A stretch of DNA of 64,000 nt from Hydrogenispora ethanolica (GCF_004340685.1 NZ_SLUN01000017.1:1-64000), one strand, 5' to 3'. Counted from the stretch's first letter, positions 8,417 to 18,453 are shown. Translations and numbers: made by a program. The notes: generated by a model not told the origin, from the sequence alone.

Positions 8417-10576
8417 TCACCTCACCAGCCGGCTGACCCGGTAGACTCGTTCCACGCCCTCGACTTTTTTGACCCGTTTAAAGATGGCGGCGATCTGATC
8501 GGAATGAGCGATCTCCAAGGTGAGGTTGATAAAAGCGGTCCCGCCCTTGGAACGGGCCTTGGCCGCGCTCAGGTAGAGCTTCATCTCGGAAATGGCGTTC
8601 ATGATATCGGTCAGGAAGTTGACCCGGTCCGCCCCTTCAATCTCGATGTCCACCGGATAGGAGGCACCCGCCTCGGTATCCCACTCGACCTCAATGATCC
8701 GCTCCCGGTCCTCGCTGACCAGATTGGGACAGTCCCGTCGGTGCACCGACACGCCCCGGCCGCGGGTGATGAAGCCGATGATCGGATCGCCGGGCACCGG
8801 ATTGCAGCAACGGGAGAAGCGGACCAGCAGATCGTCGACGCCCTTCACCCGGATGCCCTGTCCGGGACGGCGCGTCTTGCGCCGCTCCTCACTCTCGGGC
8901 CGGGTGGTGACCCGCGGCGCAAAGTCCTTCTCGCCGCTCATTTTGCCGATGATCTGGTTGGCGGTGACTTTCAGGTCGCCCACCGAGGCCAACAGATCGT
9001 CGATATTGTTGAAGCCGAGTTTCTTGGCGGCTTCCAACAAAACTTCGGGACGCAGGTTCTCATGGACTTCCAGGTTGTGTTTGCGCAGTTCGCGTTCGAG
9101 GATCTCCCGGCCGGCCTGAATGTTCTCTTCGCGATCCTGCTCGCGCAGCCACTGCCGGATCCGGTTTTTGGCCTTCGAGGTTTTGACGAATTGCAGCCAG
9201 TCCCGGCTGGGACCGGAACCTTGCTTGTTGGTGATGATCTGGATGATATCGCCGTTTTTCAGCTGGTAATCCAGAGGGACCAGCCTGCTGTTGACCTTGG
9301 CGCCGGCGCACTGGTGGCCGAGGCCGGTGTGGATGCTGTAGGCGAAATCCACCGGGGTCGAGCCGGCGGGCAAACTTTTGACCTCGCCTTTGGGAGTGAA
9401 GACGAAGACCTCATCGACGAAGAGCCCGATCCGCAGAGTCTCCATGAACTCCTCGGTATCCTTCATCTCGCCCTGCCATTCGATGAGATGGCGGAGCCAG
9501 GCGACCTTCTCCCGCATATCCTTGTCGCCGGTGCCATCCTGCTTGTAGATCCAATGGGCGGCGATCCCGAACTCGGCGGTCTGGTGCATCTCCCAAGTCC
9601 GGATCTGGATCTCCAGCGGCTCGGCCTGAGGGCCGATCACCGTGGTATGCAAGGACTGGTACATATTGGACTTCGGCATCGCCACGTAATCCTTGAAACG
9701 GCCCGGGATCGGTTTCCACAGAGTATGCACGATGCCCAACACTTCATAACAGTCCTGGACCGTCGCCACGATCACCCGCAGGCCCAACAGGTCGTAGATC
9801 TCGGAAAAATCCTTCCCCTGCTCCTGCATCTTGTGGTAGATGCTGTAGAAATGTTTCGGCCGTCCCTGAACCTCGGCCTTAAGCTCCACTTCGGCCAGGG
9901 AACGCTGCAGCGTCGCTTTGACCTCTTCGATGATGCCTTCCCGCTCCTGCCGCTTTTTGGCGACCTTGCCGACCAGATCGTAGTAGGCATCGGGATCGAT
10001 ATAGCGGAGCGCCAGATCCTCCAGCTCCCATTTCACCTTGCCGATACCGATTCGATGGGCCAGCGGCGCATAGATCTCCAGGGTTTCCTTGGCGATCTTT
10101 TGTTGCTTCTCGGGGCAAAGGGCTTTGAGGGTCCGCATGTTATGCAGCCTGTCGGCCAGCTTGATGATGATCACCCGCAGGTCCTGAGTCATCGCCAGGA
10201 ACATCTTGCGCAGGTTCTCCATCTGCTGTTCCTGCTTGCTTTGGAAGGCCAGGCGGGAGAGCTTGGTGACGCCGTCGACCAGCAGGGCCACTTCCGAACC
10301 GAAGCGTTTTTTGATCTCCTCCAGATCGTGTCCGGTATCCTCAACCACGTCGTGCAGCAGGGAAGCTTCGATCGAAGTCGTATCCATACCCAGGTCGTAA
10401 ACGATGTTCGCCACTTCCCAGGGGTGCTGGATATAAGCCTCGCCCGACTCCCGTTTCTGGCCTTGATGGGCGTCAAAGGCAAAGTCATAGGCCGCCTTTA
10501 CCCGCAGGGCATCGGCCTCGCCGCGATTCTGGGCGATTCTCTGCAAAAAATCTGCAAAGGACGTTGATGGTTCCAC
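8417..10576 (-). CDS. relA: Bifunctional (p)ppGpp synthetase/hydrolase RelA/SpoT
   Basis: A 719-residue long RSH enzyme that makes and degrades the stringent-response alarmones. The HD hydrolase domain is intact (YIQHPWEVANI, ASLLHDVVEDT near residues 50-80). The synthetase domain follows (residues ~230-350; FKDYVAMPKSNMYQSLHTTV), then the TGS domain (VFTPKGEVKSLPAGSTPVDF), a helical and zinc-finger-like region (RCCNPVPGD), and a C-terminal ACT domain. It starts with GTG at 10576 directly after the recJ stop, with GGGAG upstream. The apt gene that often sits between recJ and relA is absent here. Confidence 0.96.
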   Translation of the reverse strand: MEPSTSFADFLQRIAQNRGEADALRVKAAYDFAFDAHQGQKRESGEAYIQHPWEVANIVYDLGMDTTSIEASLLHDVVEDTGHDLEEIKKRFGSEVALLVDGVTKLSRLAFQSKQEQQMENLRKMFLAMTQDLRVIIIKLADRLHNMRTLKALCPEKQQKIAKETLEIYAPLAHRIGIGKVKWELEDLALRYIDPDAYYDLVGKVAKKRQEREGIIEEVKATLQRSLAEVELKAEVQGRPKHFYSIYHKMQEQGKDFSEIYDLLGLRVIVATVQDCYEVLGIVHTLWKPIPGRFKDYVAMPKSNMYQSLHTTVIGPQAEPLEIQIRTWEMHQTAEFGIAAHWIYKQDGTGDKDMREKVAWLRHLIEWQGEMKDTEEFMETLRIGLFVDEVFVFTPKGEVKSLPAGSTPVDFAYSIHTGLGHQCAGAKVNSRLVPLDYQLKNGDIIQIITNKQGSGPSRDWLQFVKTSKAKNRIRQWLREQDREENIQAGREILERELRKHNLEVHENLRPEVLLEAAKKLGFNNIDDLLASVGDLKVTANQIIGKMSGEKDFAPRVTTRPESEERRKTRRPGQGIRVKGVDDLLVRFSRCCNPVPGDPIIGFITRGRGVSVHRRDCPNLVSEDRERIIEVEWDTEAGASYPVDIEIEGADRVNFLTDIMNAISEMKLYLSAAKARSKGGTAFINLTLEIAHSDQIAAIFKRVKKVEGVERVYRVSRLVR

Positions 10577-12292
10577 TTACTCGCTCCCCCGTCGCACGAC
10601 ATCCTTCAGGTTCAGCTGGATCTGAACCGAGCCGTTCCAATGGTTCTCCTCCAATGAGAAAGCCAGGTCCAACTCGCTGGTGCTGGCCAGCTCATCCAGG
10701 ACGAATCCCAGATTGAAGCCGATCCCCTCCCGGGTCACCTGTTGGTCGGAGACCCGCAGTTTGAGGTGTTTGCCATTCTCGCCCACGCCTTTGTAGTCGA
10801 CCAGGCGGACGGCCCGGCACCCGAAGACCGGGGTGGGATTGGCCGGCCCGCACGGCGCCAGCATCTCCAATTCTCTGGCCAGGTCCAGCGTGACCCGGTT
10901 CAGATCCAATAAGCTCTCGATATTCAGCATCGGCCGGAGATTTTCCGGAGTCAGATGCGCCTTGGCGTACTCCTGGAATGCCTGTCTGAACCCGGGGATC
11001 TGTTCCCGGGCGATGGAGAGTCCCGCGGCGAACTCATGGCCGCCAAAGCGGATCAGATGGCCGCTGCAGTGATCGATGGCGTTGAACAGGTTGAAACCGT
11101 GGATGCTGCGGCCGGACCCCCGGCCCTCGGCCCCGTCCAGCCCGATCAGGATCACTGGTTTATTATAGATCTCCACCAGCCGTGATGCCACAATGCCGAT
11201 GACCCCGAGATGCCATCCCTCGCCGGCCAGCACCAACCCGTACTCCTCCGCCAGCTCCGGAGCGGCGGCCAGCATCTGTTGGGCCTCGGTCAGGACCTGG
11301 TTCTCGGTACTCTGGCGGTTCAGATTCTCCTTCTCCAACTGCTTGGCGAGATCCAGCGCCTGCACCGGGTCGTTGGTCAGGAAGAGGCGCACCCCGATGC
11401 TGGGATTGCCCATCCGGCCGGCGGCATTGACCCGCGGCGCCAACACGAATCCGATGTGGCCGCTGGTGATGGCCCGGTCGGCCAGGGCCGCCGTCTGAAT
11501 TAAAGCTTGCAACCCGATGTTTTCCGTCTTTTGCAACTGCATCAAGCCATATTTGACCAGTACCCGGTTTTCGCCGAGCAACGGCACGATATCGGCCACG
11601 GTCCCAAAGGCCACCAGATCCAGATTGCTGAAGAGCCGTTCCCGGATCTCTGGGAAGGCGGTGGCAACCCCCTGGAGCAGCTTGAACGCGACGCCGACCC
11701 CGGCCAGCTGCTGGAATGGATAACCCTCGCCCGGCAGCTTCGGATCAATAATCGCATAGGCGGCGGGAAGCGTCTCCTGGGACTCGTGATGATCGGTGAT
11801 GATCAGATCGACGCCCCGCTCCGCCAGGTAGGCCGCTTCCTCCACCGCGGTGATCCCGCAATCCACGGTGATGATCAGGCCGACGCCGCGCGCCAGGGCC
11901 TTCTCGATGGAGCTGAGATGCAGCCCGTATCCTTCTTCCAGCCGCTTGGGCAGATAATAAAGGAGTTTTCCCGGCAAGAGCCGGGCCAGTACCCGGATCA
12001 TCAGCGAGACGGAGGTGATCCCGTCCACGTCGTAGTCGCCATAGATCAGGACGTATTCCTGATCCCGGATGGCCCGTCCGATCCGTTCCACCGCCCGTTG
12101 CATCATTTGGAATTGGAAGGGATCGTGCAGCTGATTCAGGGTTGGAGCCAGAAAAAGCTGGGCCGCCTGGGGATCGGAGAGACCCCGGTTCACCAGCAGC
12201 CTGGCCAGGAGCGCCGAGATTCCCAGCCGCTCGGCCAATTCGTCGGCGAGGTTATGAGGATGAGCGGCGATCCGCCATACTTTTCCGGTCAT
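10577..12292 (-). CDS. recJ: Single-stranded-DNA-specific exonuclease RecJ
   Basis: A 571-residue DHH-family 5'-3' exonuclease for recombination and mismatch repair. Motifs I-IV are present: GDYDVDGITS (near residue 85), TVDCGI, and DLIITDHHE; the DHHA1 domain shows FGGHEFAAGLSI (near 420), and an OB-like C-terminal domain follows. The length matches the short Firmicutes form without the extra C-terminal domain of B. subtilis RecJ. AGGA lies 7 bases before the ATG. It heads the recJ-relA-dtd operon. A copy of dispersed repeat C lies directly upstream (12323-12449). Confidence 0.95.
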   Translation of the reverse strand: MTGKVWRIAAHPHNLADELAERLGISALLARLLVNRGLSDPQAAQLFLAPTLNQLHDPFQFQMMQRAVERIGRAIRDQEYVLIYGDYDVDGITSVSLMIRVLARLLPGKLLYYLPKRLEEGYGLHLSSIEKALARGVGLIITVDCGITAVEEAAYLAERGVDLIITDHHESQETLPAAYAIIDPKLPGEGYPFQQLAGVGVAFKLLQGVATAFPEIRERLFSNLDLVAFGTVADIVPLLGENRVLVKYGLMQLQKTENIGLQALIQTAALADRAITSGHIGFVLAPRVNAAGRMGNPSIGVRLFLTNDPVQALDLAKQLEKENLNRQSTENQVLTEAQQMLAAAPELAEEYGLVLAGEGWHLGVIGIVASRLVEIYNKPVILIGLDGAEGRGSGRSIHGFNLFNAIDHCSGHLIRFGGHEFAAGLSIAREQIPGFRQAFQEYAKAHLTPENLRPMLNIESLLDLNRVTLDLARELEMLAPCGPANPTPVFGCRAVRLVDYKGVGENGKHLKLRVSDQQVTREGIGFNLGFVLDELASTSELDLAFSLEENHWNGSVQIQLNLKDVVRRGSE

Positions 12293-12322
12293 CGTTTCGT
12301 CCTGTCGTTTGATGAATTAGCA

Positions 12323-12449
12323 GCCATGTTAAAGTCTCTTTCCAACCGCTTCAGCCTGAAAAGGTTTAAAAAGTCGACTTTATCCCTTGCTTCTCTGAGC
12401 TTTTGTATTCACCCTGTCCTTCGGACAGGATTTATTACAACGCTTTTAG
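12323..12449 (-). repeat. Dispersed repeat C, copy 1 (upstream of recJ)
   Basis: On the minus strand this 127-base segment matches 62838-62966 on the plus strand at both ends: conserved blocks include GTGAAYACAAAAGCTCAGA and AAGCAAGKGATAAAGTCG. It contains a hairpin CCTGTCC-GAA-GGACAGG and ends GACTTTAACATGGC. Both copies sit upstream of a gene in the sense orientation. It fills part of the 397-base gap before recJ; the rest of the gap (12450-12628) shows no feature I recognise. Confidence 0.75.
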
Positions 12450-12628
12450 GGAGCATACGCTTTATTTAAGTATTGGCATAAAACGGGATTTCAAATCCAA
12501 AAAACCGCTTGCAACATATAACAAGAGCCGGCGGAATCGTCCGTCACGCCGACTGTTTAAAGATTATTCGTCATGATTAGACACATTCCTGCTAAATCCT
12601 GCAACCGGCCAAAGTTTTCCCGCAAATC

Positions 12629-12662
12629 AAAGAAACGGGATGATCGCTCGTCCCGTTTCTTT
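12629..12662. terminator. Bidirectional terminator after the acyl-CoA synthetase gene
   Basis: A perfect 12-bp stem, AAAGAAACGGGA with TCCCGTTTCTTT, around a 10-base loop. It lies 27 bases past the stop of the synthetase gene on the minus strand. Confidence 0.85.
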
Positions 12663-12689
12663 TTGAAAATACCGGTATGGCCAGCCGCC

Positions 12690-14351
12690 CTACGCCTCGG
12701 TCCGGTCCTTCTCGCGGATCTCCACCCGCCGGATCTTCCCGCTGATCGTTTTGGGGAGCTCCGCCACGAACTCAATGACCCGGGGGTATTTGTAGGGCGC
12801 GGTGACCCGTTTGACGTGCTCCTGAAGCTCCTTCACCAGCTCCTCGCCGGGCTGGTAGTTCTTGGTCAGCACCACGGTCGCCTTGACGATCTGGCCCCGC
12901 AGCGGGTCGGGAACGCCGGTGACGGCGCACTCCAGGACCGCCGGATGCTCAATCAGGGCGCTCTCGACTTCAAACGGCCCGATCCGGTAACCCGAACTCT
13001 TAATGACGTCATCGGTCCGGCCGACGAACCAAAAATAGCCGTCCTCATCCCGCCAGGCGGTATCGCGGGTGTGATACACGCCGTCGTGCCAAACGCTTTC
13101 GGTCATCTCGCGGTCGCGGTAGTAGCCGTCAAAGATGCCCACCGGCGTGTAAATGTCGGTCCGGAAGATGATCTCGCCCACTTCGCCCACTTCGCAGGAG
13201 CGGCCTTCCTCATCGACGATATCCACTTCATATCCGGGGGAGGGCTTGCCCATCGAGCCGGGGCGCGGCTCCATCCAGGGGAATGTCCCCACCGCCATGG
13301 TGCACTCGGTTTGTCCGTATCCTTCCCGCAATTTGATCCCGGTCAGCTTGAGAAACTGGTTATAGATCTCCGGATTGAGCGGTTCGCCGGCGACGACGCA
13401 GTATTTCAATTTCGAGAGATCGAATTGGGAAAGGTCCTCTTTGATCAGATACCGGTAGATGGTGGGCGGCGCGCAAAACGTGGTCACGCCGTGTTTGGCG
13501 ACCATCGCCAACAGATCTCTGGGGATGAACTTCTCGAAGTCATAGACGAAGACCGCGCTGCCGGCCAGCCATTGCCCATAAATTTTTCCCCAGACCGACT
13601 TGGCCCAGCCGGTTTCGGAGACCGTCAGGTGCAAGCCGCCATCCTCCACATTCTGCCAATACTTGGCCGTGACGATATGTCCCAGCGGATAGGTGAAATT
13701 ATGCCGGACCATCTTGGGAAAGGCGGTGGTCCCGGAGGTGAAATATAATAAGGAAATATTGTCGTTCCGGGTCATCGCTTCTCCGGTCGGCTTCTCAAAA
13801 TGGGAGTCGGCCTTCGCCATCTCCGCGTCAAAGTCCAACCAGCCTTCCCGGGACCCGCCGACCAGGACCTTGGTTTGCAAGGATGGCGAATCGCCTTGCG
13901 CCTTCTCGACATGCTCGATCACTTCGGGGCTGGCGACGCAGACGATCATTTTGATATCGGCGGCATTATTCCGGTAGACAAAGTCCTTGGCGGTCAAAAG
14001 GTGGGTGGCGGGGACGGCGATGGCGCCGATCTTATGCAACGCCAACAAGCTATACCAGAATTCATGGCGGCGTTTTAGGACCAACATCACCGGATCGCCC
14101 TTGCCGATCCCGGCGCTGCGAAAGAAATTGGCAGCCTTGTCGCTGTAAAATTTGAGATCGGCGAAGGTAAAGTTGCGTTCCTCCCCCTGGTCGTTACACC
14201 AGACGATCGCCACCTTGTCAGGGGATTGTTCCGCCAGTTCATCGACGACGTCATAGGCGAAGTTGAAGTTGTCCGGAACCTTAATCTCAAAATTCTCGCG
14301 GAACTCCTCGTAAGAGTGATACTCCCCGCTGGTATACTTATGTAACAGCAT
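12690..14351 (-). CDS. AMP-forming acyl-CoA synthetase (medium-chain/MACS type)
   Basis: About 553 residues of the ANL superfamily; activates a carboxylic acid to acyl-AMP and then acyl-CoA. The P-loop is [18 protein letters not shown] (near residue 200), the A5 motif is REGYGQTE, the hinge region has TGDTAW-like [20 protein letters not shown], and the catalytic lysine motif [14 protein letters not shown] closes the protein. The sequence resembles medium-chain/aryl MACS enzymes more than acetate-specific Acs. The ATG at 14351, with GAGAGG upstream, is preferred over 14369, which would overlap the regulator gene. It is in an operon with the XRE-cupin regulator before it; the acid used is unknown. 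Confidence 0.9.
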   Translation of the reverse strand: MLLHKYTSGEYHSYEEFRENFEIKVPDNFNFAYDVVDELAEQSPDKVAIVWCNDQGEERNFTFADLKFYSDKAANFFRSAGIGKGDPVMLVLKRRHEFWYSLLALHKIGAIAVPATHLLTAKDFVYRNNAADIKMIVCVASPEVIEHVEKAQGDSPSLQTKVLVGGSREGWLDFDAEMAKADSHFEKPTGEAMTRNDNISLLYFTSGTTAFPKMVRHNFTYPLGHIVTAKYWQNVEDGGLHLTVSETGWAKSVWGKIYGQWLAGSAVFVYDFEKFIPRDLLAMVAKHGVTTFCAPPTIYRYLIKEDLSQFDLSKLKYCVVAGEPLNPEIYNQFLKLTGIKLREGYGQTECTMAVGTFPWMEPRPGSMGKPSPGYEVDIVDEEGRSCEVGEVGEIIFRTDIYTPVGIFDGYYRDREMTESVWHDGVYHTRDTAWRDEDGYFWFVGRTDDVIKSSGYRIGPFEVESALIEHPAVLECAVTGVPDPLRGQIVKATVVLTKNYQPGEELVKELQEHVKRVTAPYKYPRVIEFVAELPKTISGKIRRVEIREKDRTEA

Positions 14352-14365
14352 CTGTTCTCTTCCTC

Positions 14366-14920
14366 TCAAAAAATGATGGCTAAAAATTTAGCGGTCTTGC
14401 CATGCAAAGCTTTCATGCCGTGCGGCACCCCGGAGTCAAAATAAAGCGAATCCCCTTCATTCAGGATCACTTCGTGCTCTTCCAGCATCACCCGGATGGA
14501 ACCCTCCAAAACATAGTTGAATTCCTGGCCGGGGTGGCTGTTCATGTGGATGGGGGAATCTTTCGGCTCCGGCTCCACCGTGACCAGAAACGGCTCCGCT
14601 TTCTTATGGGCGAAATTATAAGCCAGGCTTTGATATTTGTAGTCCTTGCGCCGCTCCACCGATACGCCTTTTCCCTTCCGGGTCAGGGCGTAGAGTCGCA
14701 GCCGTGGTTCTTCGCCTGTGATCAGGCTCGCCAATTCGATATTGAACCGGTGCGCAATCCGCATCAGGACGCTGACCGGAATATCCCGCTCGCCGCCCTC
14801 GTATTCCCGGTATAGTTCCACGGGGACCTCGCATTCTTTGGCCAGAACGTCCAGCGGAACCTCGAATATTTCCCGCAACTCTTTAATCCGCGCCGCAATC
14901 TGACGAATCTCCTCTTCCAC
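14366..14920 (-). CDS. XRE-cupin transcriptional regulator
   Basis: About 184 residues: an N-terminal helix-turn-helix (residues 1-65; [20 protein letters not shown]) and a C-terminal cupin_2 domain (about residues 105-184; [33 protein letters not shown]) with the two conserved cupin motifs and metal-type histidines. The GTG at 14920 has AAGGAG 8 bases upstream and is the best start; an in-frame upstream ATG (14980) lacks such a site. It precedes the acyl-CoA synthetase gene by 14 bases. This pairing is common in anaerobic Bacillota and suggests that the cupin senses the acid or acyl-CoA. Confidence 0.88.
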   Translation of the reverse strand: MEEEIRQIAARIKELREIFEVPLDVLAKECEVPVELYREYEGGERDIPVSVLMRIAHRFNIELASLITGEEPRLRLYALTRKGKGVSVERRKDYKYQSLAYNFAHKKAEPFLVTVEPEPKDSPIHMNSHPGQEFNYVLEGSIRVMLEEHEVILNEGDSLYFDSGVPHGMKALHGKTAKFLAIIF

Positions 14921-15433
14921 AGCCACCACTCCTTCTTGTTCATAGCCGATATAGGGATCAGCCCACTTCGCCTGTTTCAAAAATCCGCGCCGTTCAACGG
15001 CTGGAGAACTTTTGGAAATAAAACCTTATTGAAGCATTTTTGCTCATCGTATATAGTTTATAGAACCATCCCGAATCATTCAATCAGAAATTTTTAGTAA
15101 TATTGTTCGACATTATTTTAAAATCTACCTTCCGGATCCCATACTTTTATTTTACATGCAACGACATGAATCCCCATCCAAAGTCCGTAACCAAAATTTC
15201 ATCTTTGCCTAAGCTGGAGGGTAGACCTTGCAACACGGACTCAGTGTTGACATACTGCAATTCCTTTGGTTATACTGAAAAAAGTGTCGTCCCGGCTTAA
15301 AAAAAGCGGTGTTTTGCAATTATTATTAGTTTCTAGAAATTAATGGCAGGTGTTGATGAAAACCTCGCTTAACCCAAAAGCAGGTCAAATGATGAAATAA
15401 TTGCAAAACCGCCTAAAAAGGCAGGAATCGTTC
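14921..15433. other. Intergenic region with long inverted repeat before slt
   Basis: An AT-rich 513-base gap between divergent genes. The left half should hold the promoter of the XRE-cupin operon. The only clear structure is the inverted repeat at 15306-15413. The ORFs here lack credible ribosome sites. Confidence 0.5.
15306..15413. repeat. Long inverted repeat upstream of slt
   Basis: GCGGTGTTTTGCAATTATT (15306-15324) and AATAATTGCAAAACCGCC (15396-15413) are complementary over about 17 bases apart from one extra base, with a 71-base loop between. The right arm ends 20 bases before the ATG of the transglycosylase gene, so the hairpin would lie in its leader. Confidence 0.75.
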
Positions 15434-16042
15434 ATGAAACTATCCGATAAACTATCCCGTTCGAATGTCTCTCGTCACAAACTTCTGATTGCGCTCCTTC
15501 TTTTGTTCATTCTCTCCTGCGCATACTGGACTTTGAATGTCTGGAACAACGAAACCCAAACGGACCGGCGGCAGTATACCGCGGCCAAGGTATCGATGGT
15601 GATGGGGTTTTTCAATAATCGCGATCCGGAGATCCATGCCGCCATCATGAGCACTTTCGATCCGGTCCTGGTGGCGATCGTCATCGGTATTGAGAGCAAG
15701 TACCGCTCCGATGTGATCAGCCCCAGAGGTTGCCGCGGCCTGATGCAATTGACCCCTGACAAGCTCGCCGACTGGCGCAACAAGCAAAAAAACATCGAAG
15801 TCGGCGCCTACTATCTGCAAAACTTACTGACCCGGTTTGGCTCCATGGAGTTGGCCATCGCCGCCTACAACGCCGGGCCCGAGGCCGTCATCCGTTACCG
15901 GGGGGTTCCCCCTTACCAGGAAACCCGGCGGTACGTGGAGAAAGCCAAATTTTACACCATGATGTTTGATCAGATCGTCTGCTTCGAGACGGGATTGGTC
16001 CATTCGGAGCAGCGGAATCAGCTCATCCCCAAAACGCTTTAA
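15434..16042 (+). CDS. Membrane-anchored lytic transglycosylase (SLT domain)
   Basis: A 202-residue protein with one N-terminal membrane anchor (HKLLIALLLLFILSCAYW, residues 15-33) and a C-terminal SLT/GEWL domain that cleaves glycan strands of peptidoglycan. The catalytic glutamate is in GIESKYRSDVISPRGCRGLM, followed by the LMQLTPD and AIAAYNAGPEAV motifs. It resembles YjbJ/CwlQ-type enzymes and the SleB-independent transglycosylases of spore formers. The ATG at 15434 has AGGA 7 bases upstream; a TTG further up at 15401 is unlikely. A perfect terminator follows. Confidence 0.9.
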   Translation: MKLSDKLSRSNVSRHKLLIALLLLFILSCAYWTLNVWNNETQTDRRQYTAAKVSMVMGFFNNRDPEIHAAIMSTFDPVLVAIVIGIESKYRSDVISPRGCRGLMQLTPDKLADWRNKQKNIEVGAYYLQNLLTRFGSMELAIAAYNAGPEAVIRYRGVPPYQETRRYVEKAKFYTMMFDQIVCFETGLVHSEQRNQLIPKTL

Positions 16043-16143
16043 GTAAAAGTAGGAAAAATCACTGAAGCACGGACGCGCCGTTGCCTCCGCGCCGCAATTG
16101 GGGCTTGCGGAGCCCTCGCGTCGGTACGGGACTACACAAATAG

Positions 16144-16171
16144 AAAAGAGCCTTCGCGAAAAGGCTCTTTT
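16144..16171. terminator. Bidirectional terminator between slt and the next gene
   Basis: A perfect 11-bp stem, AAAAGAGCCTT with AAGGCTCTTTT, and a 6-base loop, with T-rich sequence on both sides. It serves the two converging genes. Confidence 0.88.
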
Positions 16172-16278
16172 CTTATTCCTCCAGGTTCCGCTCCCGAAGA
16201 TTTGCGAAACCGGATGCCATTCCCGTATTTCCTGCACCCAAGCCGGGATCGGCGCCGGCCGTCCGGTGCGGTTCACAC

Positions 16279-18042
16279 TCAGATCCCTTCCAATTTGCTG
16301 AGCAGCTCTTCCAACTGCCGCGAACTGCGCCGGAGCGAAACCAGGCCCTCGTTCTCGGGCGGGGCCGGAGGCGAGGGACGCTCGCCCGACTGCCCGGACG
16401 GGAAAATCTCCGGCAAAATGGATTTACTCTGCGAAGACTCAACCGTTTGGAGCGGCGTTGGCCGGGGCATTTCCGGTTCAGGCGCGGGACGGTCCTCGGC
16501 CGCGGCCGGCTCGGGTTCCTGGGCTCCGGGGGAAACCGCCGCTGGGGAGGTTGTGGCGGAGACCGGATGGGCGCCGAAGTTAGCCAGGTGCCCCATTTTC
16601 AAAAGATTCACCAGTGAACTCCGGCCGTTTTCATCCACGATCTCAATGAAACCGGGCATGGCGCCGTTGCCGATCCCAGCCGGCAATTTGGCGGTTTCCT
16701 GGACTTCCACCGGCGCAGCGGAATTCTCCCGCGCCCCGGCGGCCGACGGCGCCGCTTCCTGCCGGGAGGCGGCCTCCTGCTCCAGCGGAGGCGTCCGGAA
16801 GGACGAAGCGGTTTTCTCCGGGGTCACCGCGGGGTTGAGCGGTTGTTTCAGCCGGTCCAGTTCGATGATGATATTTTGATCGCCGATGGTAATGGTTTTT
16901 TGATTGGAGCGGGGCTCCTCCGGCTTGGCGGGTTCGGGGTTCGGCCCCGTTCCGGCGGGAGCCGCGGTTTCGGGGGCCGGGATCAATCCCAATCCCGCCA
17001 AGGCGTCATTGATCGGGGTCCAGGTCTGCTTGATCATGACCTTCATCGCCCCGACTACGTCCAGGGGCGACGCCCCGGAACTGACCAACACCCGCAACCT
17101 GCCCCGTCCCTCGGACCAAGCCGAATCCCAATTGACAAACGCGGACGGAAAGACCGTCGCAAACTGCCCTTCGAAGGAACGCAACATGTCAGCCAAAGAA
17201 CCCACTTCGGGGCTTTCCAGGTGAATCTCCACCCCGATCTCCCCGCCATAGTCGAAAAACTCGTAATGAATGCCCCGCGGCCACCAATCCGGCCGCAGAA
17301 TCCGGTACCGGCCGGCCTTGCCCCGGGGCTCGAAGCCTTCAATGGCGATGCGCGAATACGCGGCGATCACCGCCTCAAACTCGGGACGGGCGACGACCGG
17401 CGCGGCCGGAGTTCGGATGGGCGCGACGCTGACCGCGCCGCAGACCACCATTTCCGGCAGGTACACCGCTTCCCCGTCCGTTCCGCTATACCTGCGGATC
17501 ACCACCAGCCGCACATCCAGATCGCTGTGCTCGCGGATGAATTGGAAAGCCTTGATCAGCTCCTCCGGCGCCTGGTCGGCCACCATGACCAGCCGGACCT
17601 TCCCGGCCCGGAGATAGGATTCGCAAGACTGCCAGCAACTTTCCAAGCCGTATTCATCGTCGGGGTCGTCCAGGAATTGCCTGAGCGCTTGCTCCAGCGC
17701 GCCATCCAGCCTTTGATTCAGCTGGGCCGGGGTCAGCCGGGCCAGCTCCGCGATGAACTCGAAGACCTGCGCGAAAAATTGGCGGCTGACCGGACGGTCG
17801 TCGATCCGCTGGACCTTGACGATGGACAAATGGCCATCCCAAGCGACGAACAACGAATCCAACGGGTCCGTCCCCGGCAGCTCCGGATGGGAGCGGACCA
17901 ACGCCAAGGGCGGCTCCGTCTCAACCTGCAACAATTCAGGATGGAGTGTGACCAATTCCCGAAGTTCGATCGGATCGGCAAAGCCATGCGGAACCATTCG
18001 GATCGAACCGGAACGACCGCAGTACACAATCGGCATTCCCAT
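16279..18042 (-). CDS. Conserved hypothetical protein with disordered C-terminus
   Basis: A 587-residue protein I cannot place with certainty. Residues 1-215 look like an alpha/beta nuclease-like or DUF-type domain: LDSLFVAWDGHLSIVKVQRI, then a helical part and alternating strands (KVRLVMVADQ, DVRLVVIRRY). Residues 235-370 form a second domain (GRYRILRPDWWPRGIHYEFF, FVNWDSAWSEGRGRLRVLVS). The remainder is rich in Pro, Glu, Ala and Ser and probably unstructured, ending in a short helix (SSRQLEELLSKLEGI). A GGGGGG site precedes the ATG. The first domain is reminiscent of proteins that predict endonuclease-like folds, but the catalytic residues are not obvious. It stands alone. Confidence 0.6.
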   Translation of the reverse strand: MGMPIVYCGRSGSIRMVPHGFADPIELRELVTLHPELLQVETEPPLALVRSHPELPGTDPLDSLFVAWDGHLSIVKVQRIDDRPVSRQFFAQVFEFIAELARLTPAQLNQRLDGALEQALRQFLDDPDDEYGLESCWQSCESYLRAGKVRLVMVADQAPEELIKAFQFIREHSDLDVRLVVIRRYSGTDGEAVYLPEMVVCGAVSVAPIRTPAAPVVARPEFEAVIAAYSRIAIEGFEPRGKAGRYRILRPDWWPRGIHYEFFDYGGEIGVEIHLESPEVGSLADMLRSFEGQFATVFPSAFVNWDSAWSEGRGRLRVLVSSGASPLDVVGAMKVMIKQTWTPINDALAGLGLIPAPETAAPAGTGPNPEPAKPEEPRSNQKTITIGDQNIIIELDRLKQPLNPAVTPEKTASSFRTPPLEQEAASRQEAAPSAAGARENSAAPVEVQETAKLPAGIGNGAMPGFIEIVDENGRSSLVNLLKMGHLANFGAHPVSATTSPAAVSPGAQEPEPAAAEDRPAPEPEMPRPTPLQTVESSQSKSILPEIFPSGQSGERPSPPAPPENEGLVSLRRSSRQLEELLSKLEGI

Positions 18043-18450
18043 TTACCCCCCTACCGGATAGACACAGCTTTTTTGTGGAAATGATGGCGTAAAATTGTAC
18101 GATAGCATTTTGATAAAGCGTAAACGGCTTTGTTCGCGAAAGGCGCGGTAAAGCGTTCGCGCTTTTCGCTCCAAACCCGTCAACGCTTTCGCAAAATGCT
18201 GGGATTACACAGTTTTTTCTCTCTCCAATATAGCACAAATATTACCAAAATTAAACCATGGACCAGAAAATTATGAAACATTTGGAAATCCATCGCTTTG
18301 AGAGCTTTTTGCACAAAATTTGCGCGACTTTCGGGAGAGGCGTTTGGTGTCAAACCCGCGCCGAACCTTCGGGGGGGCCAATGGATGGATCCGGACCGTC
18401 ACTGCGGGAAAACATCCCGGTTCCCAAAGCGCGGACTTACCCCCATAAAA
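18043..18450. other. Intergenic region, no gene recognised
   Basis: About 400 bases upstream of the hypothetical gene. A GC-rich part around 18130-18195 holds several short palindromic words (CGCGAAAGGCGCGG, AGCGTTCGCGCTTTTCGC) but no complete recognisable RNA. No credible ORF. Confidence 0.4.
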
Positions 18451-18453
18451 AAA

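Noticed and set aside
8174-10567. 797-codon open frame on the plus strand
   Set aside because: It lies entirely antisense to dtd and relA, whose motifs are complete; the long frame is a by-product of GC-rich codon use.
11507-12469. 320-codon plus-strand open frame
   Set aside because: Antisense to recJ and running into repeat C; no ribosome site.
12573-13748. 391-codon plus-strand open frame
   Set aside because: Antisense to the acyl-CoA synthetase gene; no domain recognised.
16843-18084. 413-codon plus-strand open frame
   Set aside because: Antisense to the hypothetical gene at 16279-18042, which has a strong ribosome site.
18130-18240. Possible tRNA or structured RNA in the 18.1-kb gap
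   Set aside because: Several short palindromes occur, but no cloverleaf with the TTC arm or anticodon loop could be found.
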